Shown here: positions 15,173-21,600 of the stretch, piece by piece | Layout of the letters: every line of letters starts with the position of its first letter | Numbering within the stretch: position 1 is the first letter of the stretch | Source of the DNA: a virus | DNA length: 27,574 bases | Reading direction: 5' to 3' (one strand) | IMG/VR virus record: IMGVR_UViG_3300013099_000070 | Coordinates: 1-27,574 of that record | Program-made: the position numbers and the translations under genes | The notes under the pieces: generated by a model | What the model was told of the DNA's origin: nothing | Seen by the model: the letters and a program-made list of their open reading frames with translations, nothing else | Databases searched by the model: none

Positions 15173-16090
15173 TTAATCATCTAACATATTTTGAAAATAA
15201 TCCATATCGTCATCTTCATCTGTCTGAGCTTCGGTGCTTTCATCTGGCACGTCTTCTTTTTTAGCAGGTTTATGATCTGGCTCATCTTCTTCTTCTGGAT
15301 CTTCGTCAATGGTTTTAGCTTTTGACTTATTACCAAGCACGTCATCAAGAAGTTTTTTCAGGTCATCATATGATTTATAATTATCTTCACTTCTAAATTC
15401 TGCAAGTGAGATAACTTCTTTCCATATCTTTTCAATTTCTGCGTCATCTTCACTTAAAGGTGTAGGTGCTTTAAATTCAGACTTATCATAATTGACATAA
15501 CCTTCTTTGTCACGTACTTTCAATTTGAAGTCAGCACCGTCCCAAAAGTCAAAAATGTTCACTGCTTCTTCATCTTCAAATTCAGGCATTAATTTATCTT
15601 GAATAATATCAAAAATAGATTTGCCGAATTCATATAAGAAAACTTTACCTTCATTTTCAGGGTTAAGTTTATCTTCAAGAACTTTAATGTTAGCAATATA
15701 CTTTAATTGGCGTTTACGATTACGTGCAATGTCTTCGTTAGCTTTTAACTTTGTGTCCCATAATTCAGAATTGGCTTCACAGGCAGGGCATTTTGTATCA
15801 CCTTCAAGATCATGAGGGCAACGTTCAACATACCACTTCTTGCTATTTTTATTCTTTCTAAACATGTGACGGTGATAAAACATATACGGTATAGCTTCAT
15901 CGCCATCATTTTCTGAGTCTTCCATTGATGGGGGCAAAAAGCGAATGACAGCATAGGCGTTACCTGCTTTATCTTGTGCGGGTGCTTTCCAGAATCGATC
16001 ATCACCACCTGTTTGTTGGTCTTGCTCCATTCTGTGTTGCAATTTTTCAGTTTTCTTTTTTCGGTTTTTTTTCATCTGTGCTAAATTCAT
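15173..16090 (-). CDS. 32: gp32-like single-stranded DNA-binding protein
   Basis: 305 residues (T4 gp32 is 301). Basic N-terminal domain (MKKNRKKKTEKL) corresponds to the cooperative-binding B region. The core has the zinc site pattern HRH ... ERCPHDLEGDTKCPACE (His plus three Cys) around residues 73-107 and the OB-fold strands (KYIANIKVLED, GKVFLYEFGKSIFD). The C-terminal ~60 residues are very acidic (DPEEEDEPDH, DEDDDMDYFQ), like the A domain that recruits replication and recombination partners. Upstream is gp59; downstream is a strong terminator. The leader just before the ATG is A-rich with repeated AAAACT units, reminiscent of the unstructured operator through which T4 gp32 represses its own translation. 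Confidence 0.95.
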   Translation of the reverse strand: MNLAQMKKNRKKKTEKLQHRMEQDQQTGGDDRFWKAPAQDKAGNAYAVIRFLPPSMEDSENDGDEAIPYMFYHRHMFRKNKNSKKWYVERCPHDLEGDTKCPACEANSELWDTKLKANEDIARNRKRQLKYIANIKVLEDKLNPENEGKVFLYEFGKSIFDIIQDKLMPEFEDEEAVNIFDFWDGADFKLKVRDKEGYVNYDKSEFKAPTPLSEDDAEIEKIWKEVISLAEFRSEDNYKSYDDLKKLLDDVLGNKSKAKTIDEDPEEEDEPDHKPAKKEDVPDESTEAQTDEDDDMDYFQNMLDD

Positions 16091-16140
16091 TTAATTTTTT
16101 TCCTAGTTTTTAAAGTTTTTTAAGTTTTTAGTTTTTTCTC
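16091..16140 (-). promoter_or_regulatory. Candidate gp32 translational operator (A-rich leader)
   Basis: The minus-strand text before the gp32 ATG is almost free of C and G and repeats AAAACT/AAAAACTT units, then AGGA and an A-run to the ATG. T4 gp32 binds cooperatively to such an unstructured leader on its own mRNA. The stretch also encodes the Lys/Asn-rich C-terminus of gp59. Inference by analogy; no pseudoknot was found. Confidence 0.4.
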
Positions 16141-16696
16141 GAAGAATACTTGCATATTCATCAAGACTATTTATGCTCACAAATTTAGCGTACTTCTCAA
16201 GGTTAAAAAATTTATCATCATATAAAGGGTCACGTTTTGCATTAATGGATAAATTTGTAAGTTGGTTAATTATATTCATGGTATGAATATTTGTCAAGTC
16301 AAAACATGACCCCATTAAAAGAAATTTTTTGAACGTGATATTCTCAGCGTTCAAATGTTCTACTATGGCATCAATTGAATTCTTAAAGTATCTTGTGGGA
16401 GCTTGTTTGAATTTAATAAAGTCCATATAACAATTATGACTATCAGAATTATCCAAAGAACCAACCCAACGAGTACCGATACTGTTAGCAAAATTAGCAA
16501 CATAAAAGTCCCTAACGCTATCGCCATATTCTCTAGCGTATTGTTCATAGTAACGTTTGTCCTGCGGTTTTATTTGTTTGAATTTTTCGGGGCTATTGAG
16601 AAAGTGTTTACCACGTTTTTCAAAGTAGTCATATTTTTTATTTTTGAAATGCTCTCGAATTGAGATAAAAATTTTAAAAGACTGATAAGGTTTCAT
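16103..16696 (-). CDS. 59: gp59-like helicase loader
   Basis: 197 residues (T4 gp59 is 217). Basic throughout. The motif DFYVANFANSIGTRWVGSLD followed by NSDSHNCYMDFIKFKQAPTRYFKNSI matches the gp59 core (ANLVANQDAWIGDISDADA...). Two-domain helical protein that in T4 loads gp41 helicase on gp32-coated forks. The position directly upstream of gp32 is the T4 arrangement (59-33-32). AAAGGAATAAATG gives a normal start. The C-terminus (KTKNLKNFKN) coincides with the A-rich leader of gp32. Confidence 0.83.
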   Translation of the reverse strand: MKPYQSFKIFISIREHFKNKKYDYFEKRGKHFLNSPEKFKQIKPQDKRYYEQYAREYGDSVRDFYVANFANSIGTRWVGSLDNSDSHNCYMDFIKFKQAPTRYFKNSIDAIVEHLNAENITFKKFLLMGSCFDLTNIHTMNIINQLTNLSINAKRDPLYDDKFFNLEKYAKFVSINSLDEYASILREKTKNLKNFKN

Positions 16697-17127
16697 TTAT
16701 TCCTTTCTTGTTCGGCTTGGATCTCTTCTTTAATATCTTGTTGTTGAGTCATAACCCAATCATAACACCTTTTTAAAACATCTTCTGAGGTGTGACCGTC
16801 CCATGTAGGTGCATTGAGAATTGTCGCCATGCCTGTGTAGTCTAAACATTCCCAGTATTTTATGGGTATGTGATAAGTGATCGTGCCGTGAGGTGTGTCT
16901 ATACCTGCAATAAACATTCCTGAAAACATTGTGCCGTCTTCATGGTTATTAGCTCGCCATGAAAGTTTTGGGTGGGATCTCATTAAGAGAATGAAAAGTA
17001 AGTGTCTGTGGTTATAAAGTTCGTCAAAGGTATGATACCCGTCTGAGATTTCACCTGAGCGAATTTTTTTAGGTTTTAAGTGTTCTGGCATTTCGTGTAA
17101 TAGTCTTTCGATTTTGGAAATAAACAT
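16693..17127 (-). CDS. WDGH-domain phage protein
   Basis: 144 residues. Conserved segments are SDGYHTFDELYNHRHLLFILLM, then HEDGTMFSGMFIAGIDTPHG, ITYHIPIKYWECLD and the C-terminal WDGHTSEDVLKR. This is the widespread small phage family with a WDGH signature, of unknown biochemical role. The many His, Asp and Trp residues suggest a metal or nucleotide site, but nothing is proven. It lies between gp33 and gp59 with 1-4 nt overlaps on both sides, so it is expressed with replication/late-transcription genes. Confidence 0.82.
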   Translation of the reverse strand: MFISKIERLLHEMPEHLKPKKIRSGEISDGYHTFDELYNHRHLLFILLMRSHPKLSWRANNHEDGTMFSGMFIAGIDTPHGTITYHIPIKYWECLDYTGMATILNAPTWDGHTSEDVLKRCYDWVMTQQQDIKEEIQAEQERNK

Positions 17128-17351
17128 TAAAGCGGTAACTCCTTTGGTTTTTTAAACCCTAAGACATATCTGTGTTTTATCGCATCAATTTTTACCTGCT
17201 CTCTAAGGTTACGATCTAAGAGTGGTATTATTTCAGTCATATCAACATCGTTTTCTTCTGAGTATGAAATAATCGCTTCAATTAAATTAAAGTCATTTTC
17301 CTGAGCAAGCTCATTAATTATTAAAGCGAATTTTTCTTTACTCTGATTCAA
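17127..17351 (-). CDS. 33: gp33-like late-transcription co-activator
   Basis: 74 residues. The pattern KEKFALIINELAQENDFNLIEAIISYSEEN, a short linker, NLREQVKIDAIKHRYVLG and a Pro/Leu-rich end (KELPL) fits the small gp33 family. In T4 gp33 binds the RNA polymerase flap and, through its hydrophobic C-terminus, the sliding clamp gp45. The start is TTG at 17351: AGGA lies 8 nt upstream and no ATG is available. The location in the 33-(WDGH)-59-32 block matches T4. Its presence fits the exact TATAAATA boxes seen elsewhere in the window. Shorter than T4 gp33 (112). Confidence 0.72.
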   Translation of the reverse strand: MNQSKEKFALIINELAQENDFNLIEAIISYSEENDVDMTEIIPLLDRNLREQVKIDAIKHRYVLGFKKPKELPL

Positions 17352-17469
17352 AATTTAGTCCTATTGTTATTGGTTTGATATTAGGATTATAATGCCCAAG
17401 AGATAAAGAGTCAACAAAAAGTGACCCTATAATGAATACAGCCATAACGATAAGAAATTTTACATACAT
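17338..17469 (-). CDS. 43-aa single-span membrane peptide
   Basis: MYVKFLIVMAVFIIGSLFVD is one hydrophobic span, followed by a polar tail rich in Asn. The frame continues upstream through the tRNA-His gene, so only the ATGs at 17484 or 17469 are plausible. 17469 has GGGGGC 9 nt before it. Its stop overlaps the gp33 start by 14 nt. A TATAAATA box at 17508-17515 lies 39 nt upstream. Confidence 0.6.
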   Translation of the reverse strand: MYVKFLIVMAVFIIGSLFVDSLSLGHYNPNIKPITIGLNFESE

Positions 17470-17507
17470 GATATAAGCCCCCATTGGTTTTTTAGTAGTA
17501 AAAACCT

Positions 17508-17515
17508 TATTTATA
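17508..17515 (-). promoter_or_regulatory. T4-type late promoter (TATAAATA)
   Basis: Exact box on the minus strand between tRNA-His and the 43-aa membrane peptide. It would transcribe the peptide, gp33, WDGH, gp59 and gp32. Confidence 0.6.
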
Positions 17516-17533
17516 ATTATTTTATTTTTGAGG

Positions 17534-17608
17534 TGGTGTGACGCACGGGATTTGAACCCGTACTCTGAAAGCCACAATTTCAGGTGCTAACCATTACACT
17601 AACGTCAC
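17534..17608 (-). tRNA. tRNA-His(GUG)
   Basis: Acceptor GTGACGT/GCGTCAC with A73 and encoded CCA. Anticodon stem TGAAA/TTTCA with loop TTGTGGC. T-loop TTCAAAT. A G precedes base 1, which could serve as G-1. A73 instead of the bacterial C73 is unusual for His. Confidence 0.9.
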
Positions 17609-17652
17609 CATTGAATTATACTCCCAAAATTAGAATAGGGGAGTATAATGAA

Positions 17653-18123
17653 TTAGTGAAACCAATCACGTCTAACGCCTGCGTCAGCCGCATAACTTGC
17701 GGCAAACGCTTCTGGTTTCACTTTTGGCTCAATTCCCGTCATACCGAGAATGTAGCCAGTTGCTTGTTTGAACACAATATTTGAATTATGAACGTGATCT
17801 GGGTTAATGTCAAGGTGTATTTCAATATTACGATCTTCTAACTCTTCTGCAAGTTCAAGATATAATGCCGAAACCTTATAAACCTCGTTCATCAGTCTCA
17901 TTCTAGGCTTATCTGAATTCTTATCAAAATCACGCTCACTGTCAGTAAAACCGAAGACTTTACACCCCTTTGAGTCGTCTATGTGGACAACAACAACGGT
18001 GGTGTAACGTGCATACCATGTCTTACCTTTCTTGTATTTCTGAGAGTCACAACCAAGATAGACCGTGCCTTCATGATCTTCTAAAAAAACTTTAATTTCT
18101 TCTATTTCATTTTCTGTAAACAT
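17653..18123 (-). CDS. DUF458 (YkuK-like) RNase H-fold protein
   Basis: 156 residues from ATG 18123. The motif TVYLGCDSQKYKKGKTWYARYTTVVVVH near the N-terminus, then IEIHLDINPDHVHNSNIVFKQATGYILGMTG and KPEAFAASYAADAG at the C-terminus, is the DUF458/RNase-H-like pattern (GCDSQ; HxDIN; KP..AAS.AAD). Conserved Asp residues could form a nuclease site, but no activity is established for the family. An in-frame ATG at 18150 lies inside a 20-bp hairpin. The ATG at 18123 is at the end of that hairpin with AAGAG upstream, so folding would control start-site access. Second gene after the GGQ protein. Confidence 0.82.
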   Translation of the reverse strand: MFTENEIEEIKVFLEDHEGTVYLGCDSQKYKKGKTWYARYTTVVVVHIDDSKGCKVFGFTDSERDFDKNSDKPRMRLMNEVYKVSALYLELAEELEDRNIEIHLDINPDHVHNSNIVFKQATGYILGMTGIEPKVKPEAFAASYAADAGVRRDWFH

Positions 18124-18168
18124 AATAATTATACTCTTATATAAACACATAAGAATATAATTATTATG
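18121..18168 (-). promoter_or_regulatory. Long intercistronic hairpin covering the DUF458 start
   Basis: Arms 18121-18140 and 18149-18168 are inverted repeats of 20 bp with one mismatch (or G-U) around an 8-nt loop. The hairpin contains the stop of the GGQ gene and the start codon of the DUF458 gene, so it could block initiation or be an RNase processing site. Confidence 0.75.
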
Positions 18169-18553
18169 TGTTAGCTGATTTTAAACGTGCCTCAATCATA
18201 GGTGTTAAGTTTGGTTTTTCTACAATCTCTTTATAACTCATTTTTAATCCTGACGCTTTATCGTGAACTTCATTTCTTTCAGCATGATAATTTCTTATTA
18301 CTTCTTGACCACCAAAACGCTCACGCCCTTGATCATCATTATAATAACTTAAAATCATTCGTGCTAGTTTAGTAAAAGCATCCCTTTGGTTTGCGACCCT
18401 TGACTTATTATCTTGCCCTTGAGCCTTTAAACCACTTTCTATATGTACTATGCGACAACAATTTTGGTGCTTATTTCTATGTTGACCACCTGCACCCTTT
18501 CCAGAAAACCATTCAACTTTAAAATCTTTTTTAGTTAAATGTATTTCTTTCAT
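18164..18553 (-). CDS. GGQ-only class I release-factor-like protein
   Basis: 129 residues. Residues about 17-55 contain SGKGAGGQHRNKHQNCCRIVHIES, then GLKAQGQDNKSRVANQRDAF: the GGQ peptidyl-hydrolysis loop and the flanking R/K-rich helix of class I release factors. There is no codon-reading domain. ArfB/ICT1-like rescue factors have the same domain plus a Lys/Arg-rich tail that enters the mRNA channel; here the tail (PNLTPMIEARLKSANT) is only weakly basic. It may hydrolyse peptidyl-tRNA on stalled ribosomes, or need a partner. It lies in a gene group with a tRNA array and an RNase-H-like protein. Confidence 0.87.
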   Translation of the reverse strand: MKEIHLTKKDFKVEWFSGKGAGGQHRNKHQNCCRIVHIESGLKAQGQDNKSRVANQRDAFTKLARMILSYYNDDQGRERFGGQEVIRNYHAERNEVHDKASGLKMSYKEIVEKPNLTPMIEARLKSANT

Positions 18554-18560
18554 AACGTAC

Positions 18561-18692
18561 TCACTTTTTTTCTTGTATATGAAACCCTGATTCTTTTTTA
18601 TTTATCTCATAAACAACTGAGGTAAAAATAATAATAAAAAAGAATATCACACCTATCACGAAAACAGTATGTTTTGCATCTTCTGTTGTCAT
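18561..18692 (-). CDS. 43-aa single-span membrane protein
   Basis: MTTEDAKHTVFVIGVIFFFI continues with IIIFTSVVYEI, one clear transmembrane helix, and ends in a Lys-rich tail (NKKESGFHIQEKK). The orientation is likely N-out with a cytoplasmic Lys tail. ATG 18692 has TAGGG 8 nt upstream. It ends 7 nt before the GGQ gene and starts after tRNA-Cys. Function unknown. Confidence 0.65.
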   Translation of the reverse strand: MTTEDAKHTVFVIGVIFFFIIIFTSVVYEINKKESGFHIQEKK

Positions 18693-18709
18693 AAAGTGAC
18701 CCTATTGTT

Positions 18710-18783
18710 TGGAGGGATAGACAGGAATCGAACCTGCTTCATTGGATTTGCAATCCACTGTCCAACCATTTGACTACTATCCC
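18710..18783 (-). tRNA. tRNA-Cys(GCA)
   Basis: Acceptor GGGATAG/CTATCCC, U73, encoded CCA. Anticodon loop TTGCAAA within GTGGA/TCCAA-type stem. T-arm GCAGG TTCGATT CCTGT. The 5' end contains the stop codon (TAG) of the membrane protein gene 18777-19229. Confidence 0.93.
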
Positions 18784-19229
18784 TTTGTTGTAATTAAGAA
18801 GCAAGTTTTGTCATGCCAAGCATCATAATTCGTTTTAATAAAACTTTTAAATTCTTTCATGTCTTTTGACTTATCCGTTAGTTTACTAATTTTATAAGAT
18901 ATGTCATGCCGTTTTTCGAGTGCGACTACAAATAAAACTACAAGTGTGGTTACGCCTAAAACGATCCCCAATCCTATAAAAAATTCTGATATGAATATTC
19001 CTTCCATTGCCCACAAAAATAAGAAGAAAAATGGCATACCAACACCAACCCCGATCAACGCACCAAACCCTATAAATAAAGGTATAAACCAGAATATCCC
19101 TAACAAAACCTTTCGAGTAAAACGGCAAATGTCAGTCTCACCTGTATGCCAGTTTACAACTTCATGATCTTCAAAGAGTGTGCCCCAAAGAGCCAAACGA
19201 TAAAGTAAACCTTTCTTATTTATTTGCAT
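18777..19229 (-). CDS. Membrane protein of unknown function
   Basis: 150 residues. The central region about 43-105 holds two to three transmembrane helices (LLGIFWFIPLFIGFGALIGV, MPFFFLFLWAMEGIFI, FFIGLGIVLGVTTLVVLFVV). The N-terminus has WGTLFEDHEVVNWHTGETDIC, and the C-terminal 45 residues are polar (EKRHDISYKISKL ... WHDKTCFLITTKG). No signature of holin or superinfection-exclusion families that I can name. The stop codon overlaps the first bases of tRNA-Cys, so transcription continues into that tRNA. Confidence 0.75.
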   Translation of the reverse strand: MQINKKGLLYRLALWGTLFEDHEVVNWHTGETDICRFTRKVLLGIFWFIPLFIGFGALIGVGVGMPFFFLFLWAMEGIFISEFFIGLGIVLGVTTLVVLFVVALEKRHDISYKISKLTDKSKDMKEFKSFIKTNYDAWHDKTCFLITTKG

Positions 19230-19503
19230 TTTTTAAATCCTTCCCATGTATAACATTTCTACGTTTCATTAAGTCTTGAACGTATTGATCCCGTTCAGAC
19301 TTTTGCATGTGCATAAACAAATCAGCATTAAAATTTAATGATTTATGAAATTCATCACTACCACTATAACGTCTATCAATTAAATGTTTTGGTTTTAACC
19401 AACAATGAAAAATACAACGATCATATAATTCAATTAATGTCCATTTAATTATGAGCCATATTTGTCTGATTTGACAACGCATATCACATGTTAAAGTTTT
19501 CAT
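19216..19503 (-). CDS. Hypothetical small phage protein
   Basis: 95 residues. The N-terminal half is amphipathic with Cys and Trp (MRCQIRQIWLIIKWTLIELY, CIFHCWLKPKH). The second half is charged (FHKSLNFNADLFMHMQKSER, then VQDLMKRRNVIHG). Possibly membrane-associated. The ATG overlaps the upstream stop (19500-19503) and its stop overlaps the downstream gene start by 14 nt, a tightly packed cluster. No family recognised. Confidence 0.6.
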   Translation of the reverse strand: MKTLTCDMRCQIRQIWLIIKWTLIELYDRCIFHCWLKPKHLIDRRYSGSDEFHKSLNFNADLFMHMQKSERDQYVQDLMKRRNVIHGKDLKNANK

Positions 19504-19694
19504 CTTATAACCAATATCCTAATAATAAACCAAACCCCAACCGCTAACCAATAACTAATTTCTGGTACGTTTGGAAAGATAGTGACTAAGACACTATTCC
19601 ATAGGAACATTGTTAGCCAACCCATTAAGGTTATAATTATAACTGTTAAAATTAAAATTGCAAGGATTGACCCCCACGTAGTTTTAGAATTCAT
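19500..19694 (-). CDS. Small membrane protein, two spans
   Basis: 64 residues with two hydrophobic helices: about 10-35 (ILAILILTVIIITLMGWLTM) and 45-62 (YWLAVGVWFIIRILVI). The start at 19694 has AAAGGTGAATTTAATATG. Position and topology would fit a small holin-like or inner-membrane modulator protein, but nothing specific supports that. Confidence 0.68.
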   Translation of the reverse strand: MNSKTTWGSILAILILTVIIITLMGWLTMFLWNSVLVTIFPNVPEISYWLAVGVWFIIRILVIR

Positions 19695-19711
19695 ATTAAA
19701 TTCACCTTTTG

Positions 19712-20188
19712 TTAAATATAATTTATTTCATAATAGTCAAACACACTATAGTTTTGCCATGCTGTGTTGCCAGAACTTGTAAACAATTTAAAACGCCAAC
19801 CTCTATTATATCTATTTGAGGTTGTGCTTAATACGTTACTATGAGTATATATATGACTTGCATTATCAAAACAATCAGAAAAAACCGCCATATCTACATT
19901 ATAATATTCAACTGCCCCCGCCATAATTAAACCCATAGAATCCCAAAGGGCAGTTATGCCCCTATAGTCATGACTATAACCTAAATTTGGCACAGAAAAA
20001 AGATTTATATTATTATAAAGATATGAAGAAAAATATGTGAAGGATAGAGAAGTCGCAGTGCCAGAGTCATATTTACTTTGACGACTGTCAATATAATCAT
20101 TATAGACATTGATCATTTCACCCGTCTTTCCGTGCGTTAGGATTGATCCAGACCAGTCCAAACAGGTTAAAATTTCTCTCGTTGCCAT
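19712..20188 (-). CDS. Diverged von Willebrand A-like protein (paralogue of 20299-20928)
   Basis: 158 residues. LTCLDWSGSI at the N-terminus resembles the MIDAS DxSxS motif of vWA domains. Next, DYRGITALWDSMGLIMAGAV matches the threonine-containing MIDAS loop of its neighbour (VRGMTSLNDAIGKTL), and MAVFSDCFDN corresponds to the third motif (QTDGGEN). The Tyr/Asn/Ser-rich middle differs strongly. I infer an old duplication with loss or change of some metal ligands. The gene lies just downstream of tRNA-Ser(GCU). No good Shine-Dalgarno precedes the ATG (20188). Confidence 0.6.
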   Translation of the reverse strand: MATREILTCLDWSGSILTHGKTGEMINVYNDYIDSRQSKYDSGTATSLSFTYFSSYLYNNINLFSVPNLGYSHDYRGITALWDSMGLIMAGAVEYYNVDMAVFSDCFDNASHIYTHSNVLSTTSNRYNRGWRFKLFTSSGNTAWQNYSVFDYYEINYI

Positions 20189-20204
20189 ATAATGATTCTG
20201 TATT

Positions 20205-20294
20205 TGGAGGAAAGCACTGGTATCGAACCAGACAGGCTTTTAACCTGCGAACTGTTTAGCAAACAGACCCTATCACCATCAAGGATTACTTTCC
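20205..20294 (-). tRNA. tRNA-Ser(GCU)
   Basis: Class II tRNA: acceptor GGAAAGT/GCTTTCC, CCA encoded. Anticodon loop TTGCTAA. Long variable arm (GCAGG...CCTGT). T-arm CTGG TTCGATA CCAG. Confidence 0.93.
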
Positions 20295-20298
20295 GAAT

Positions 20299-20928
20299 TT
20301 AATTGCTACGATAAGCAGTTGACCTTACGCTCATGGTAACACTATTAGTATTTATGCCCGACTTATTTGCGACATAATTCATCATTTGATTTGGTTGAAA
20401 TCCATAAGATGACCCTACGCTAAAGGTGTCAATGTTTGCACCTAAGAATAAAAAGTCCCAACCAAGAGCCTGCTTCTTTTCAACTAACGTCTTCACTCTC
20501 GCATTACTATAGTCTTTTGATGAATTTTCGCCACCGTCTGTTTGAATTAAAACAATTGCTTTTTTCTTACCAACGAATAAATCATGATTTAACGTCTTAC
20601 CAATAGCATCATTTAATGAAGTCATACCACGTACATAATAAATTTCTTCATCAATATCTTTAAACTTTTTCAACTTCACACGCATAAAAGGCATTTCAAT
20701 TTTATCATCAAATAAAACTAACGTGACCCGTGCCTTACCTGACATTTCTTTTTGTTCTTCAATAAAACTATTAAAACTATTAATCACTTCCATTCTTAAA
20801 TGACCCATTGAGCCTGAGCGATCTAGAATGCAGATAATTTCAGTTGTTTCATCACATTCACAATGTTTACATTTTTTACAAGTCAAAACATGACCCCCTA
20901 TAGTGTATAAAAAAGGGTCACATGACAT
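20299..20928 (-). CDS. von Willebrand factor A domain protein with N-terminal Cys cluster
   Basis: 209 residues. A Cys-rich start (LTCKKCKHCECDE, residues 16-28) suggests a small zinc knuckle. Then a canonical vWA domain: CILDRSGSM (DxSxS), VRGMTSLNDAIG (Thr ligand), IQTDGGEN (Asp ligand), i.e. a complete MIDAS site. vWA domains mediate Mg-dependent protein contacts; in phages they occur next to chaperone ATPases or tellurite-resistance-like (Ter) modules, neither of which is seen here. A tandem diverged copy lies downstream. AGGGTC stands 3 nt before the ATG, a short spacing. Confidence 0.85.
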   Translation of the reverse strand: MSCDPFLYTIGGHVLTCKKCKHCECDETTEIICILDRSGSMGHLRMEVINSFNSFIEEQKEMSGKARVTLVLFDDKIEMPFMRVKLKKFKDIDEEIYYVRGMTSLNDAIGKTLNHDLFVGKKKAIVLIQTDGGENSSKDYSNARVKTLVEKKQALGWDFLFLGANIDTFSVGSSYGFQPNQMMNYVANKSGINTNSVTMSVRSTAYRSN

Positions 20929-20942
20929 GACCCTATAAGTTT

Positions 20943-21027
20943 TGGAGGAAGATGGAGGGATCGAACCCCTAACTGTAACGTTACCCTGATGTTCAAGACC
21001 AGTTTGTGCCCATGCACGGCATCTTCC
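20943..21027 (-). tRNA. tRNA-Ser(UGA)
   Basis: Acceptor GGAAGAT/ATCTTCC, CCA encoded. Anticodon stem CTGGT/ATCAG with loop CTTGAAC. Variable arm with GTAACGTTAC. T-arm AGGGG TTCGATC CCTCC-like. Confidence 0.92.
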
Positions 21028-21029
21028 AT

Positions 21030-21104
21030 TGGTGATCCTGACCAGAGTTGAACTGGCATTGACAGATTGAAAGTCTGCTATCCTAACCGTTAGATGACAG
21101 GATC
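21030..21104 (-). tRNA. tRNA-Glu(UUC)
   Basis: Acceptor GATCCTG/CAGGATC, A73, CCA encoded. Anticodon GCAGA-CTTTCAA-TCTGT. T-loop TTCAACT. Confidence 0.92.
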
Positions 21105-21109
21105 AAAAT

Positions 21110-21186
21110 TGGCGACTCTAACGGGATTTGAACCCGTGATCTCCTGCGTGACAGGCAAGCGTCCTAGACCACTAGACCATAGAGCC
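21110..21186 (-). tRNA. tRNA-Asp(GUC)
   Basis: Acceptor GGCTCTA/TAGAGTC, G73 as in bacterial Asp, CCA encoded. Anticodon loop CTGTCAC. T-arm ACGGG TTCAAAT CCCGT. Confidence 0.93.
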
Positions 21187-21194
21187 ATTAAATT

Positions 21195-21278
21195 TGGTGG
21201 GCAGAGTAGGAGTCGAACCTACAATGTTAACCTAGAAGGAGCAGATTTACAGTCTGCCGACACACCACCATCGTGCCC
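21195..21278 (-). tRNA. tRNA-Tyr(GUA)
   Basis: Anticodon stem GCAGA/TCTGC with loop CTGTAAA, class II variable arm, T-arm GTAGG TTCGACT CCTAC, A73, CCA encoded. The acceptor GGGCACG/TCTGCCC has a C-C mismatch at the sixth pair and a G-T at the seventh; the D-arm is short. Possibly less stable than its neighbours. Confidence 0.85.
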
Positions 21279-21311
21279 GTCTACCCAAACGGACGCATTA
21301 CACGTCCAACT

Positions 21312-21428
21312 AGATACTATTTCTATGTGCTAACCACTACACCAAGTAGGATCTCATCTCCCACTGTCAGACTCGAACTGACCCCTTTACTTTCAAGAGT
21401 AATAGAATTTTATTGCTGTTTAGTATCT
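21312..21428 (-). ncRNA. Circularly permuted tRNA-like element P1
   Basis: Reading the minus strand: helix strand AGATACT (21422-21428), motif AACAGCAA (21413-21420), tRNA 3' part with T-arm GTCAG-TTCGAGT-CTGAC (21366-21382), acceptor 3' strand AGTGGGA (21359-21365) and G73. Then a 6-nt linker, acceptor 5' strand TCCTACT (21345-21351), a D-arm (GTGT-AGTGGTTA-GCAC), TAGAAAT, and the closing strand AGTATCT (21312-21318). The acceptor strands pair 7/7 (one wobble), but the 3' half comes first. Joining TAGAAAT to TAAAATTCTA would give a 7-nt loop with anticodon UAA (Leu) plus a long variable hairpin. Alternatively the TTACT-CTTGAA-AGTAA hairpin is the anticodon arm. No CCA encoded. Confidence 0.7.
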
Positions 21429-21446
21429 CTGAGATATTTCTAAAAC

Positions 21447-21561
21447 AAGTCACATTTTTAAGTTGCTCTAACCAACTGAGCTAAACGTCCTTACGAACGC
21501 TAAGGGACTCGAACCCCTGACCTACTGCTTACAAGGCAATTTTAAATGCTGTTAGTGACTT
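21447..21561 (-). ncRNA. Circularly permuted tRNA-like element P2, probably Thr(UGU)
   Basis: Minus strand: AAGTCAC (21555-21561), T-AACAGCAT, then a complete anticodon arm ATTGC-CTTGTAA-GCAGT (21524-21540), AGGTC variable loop, T-arm AGGGG-TTCGAGT-CCCTT, acceptor 3' AGCGTTC (21495-21501), G73. After a 3-nt linker: acceptor 5' GGACGTT (21484-21490), D-arm GCTC-AGTTGGTTA-GAGC, AAAAAT and the closing strand GTGACTT (21447-21453). Acceptor pairs 7/7 with two wobbles. Joining at position 26/27 gives a canonical 74-nt class I tRNA with anticodon UGU. An ordinary tRNA-Thr(UGU) also exists at 26222-26296. Confidence 0.75.
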
Positions 21562-21600
21562 TAAATTTTTGCGGTCGTTTGCAAAAGTTGACACTGAAAC

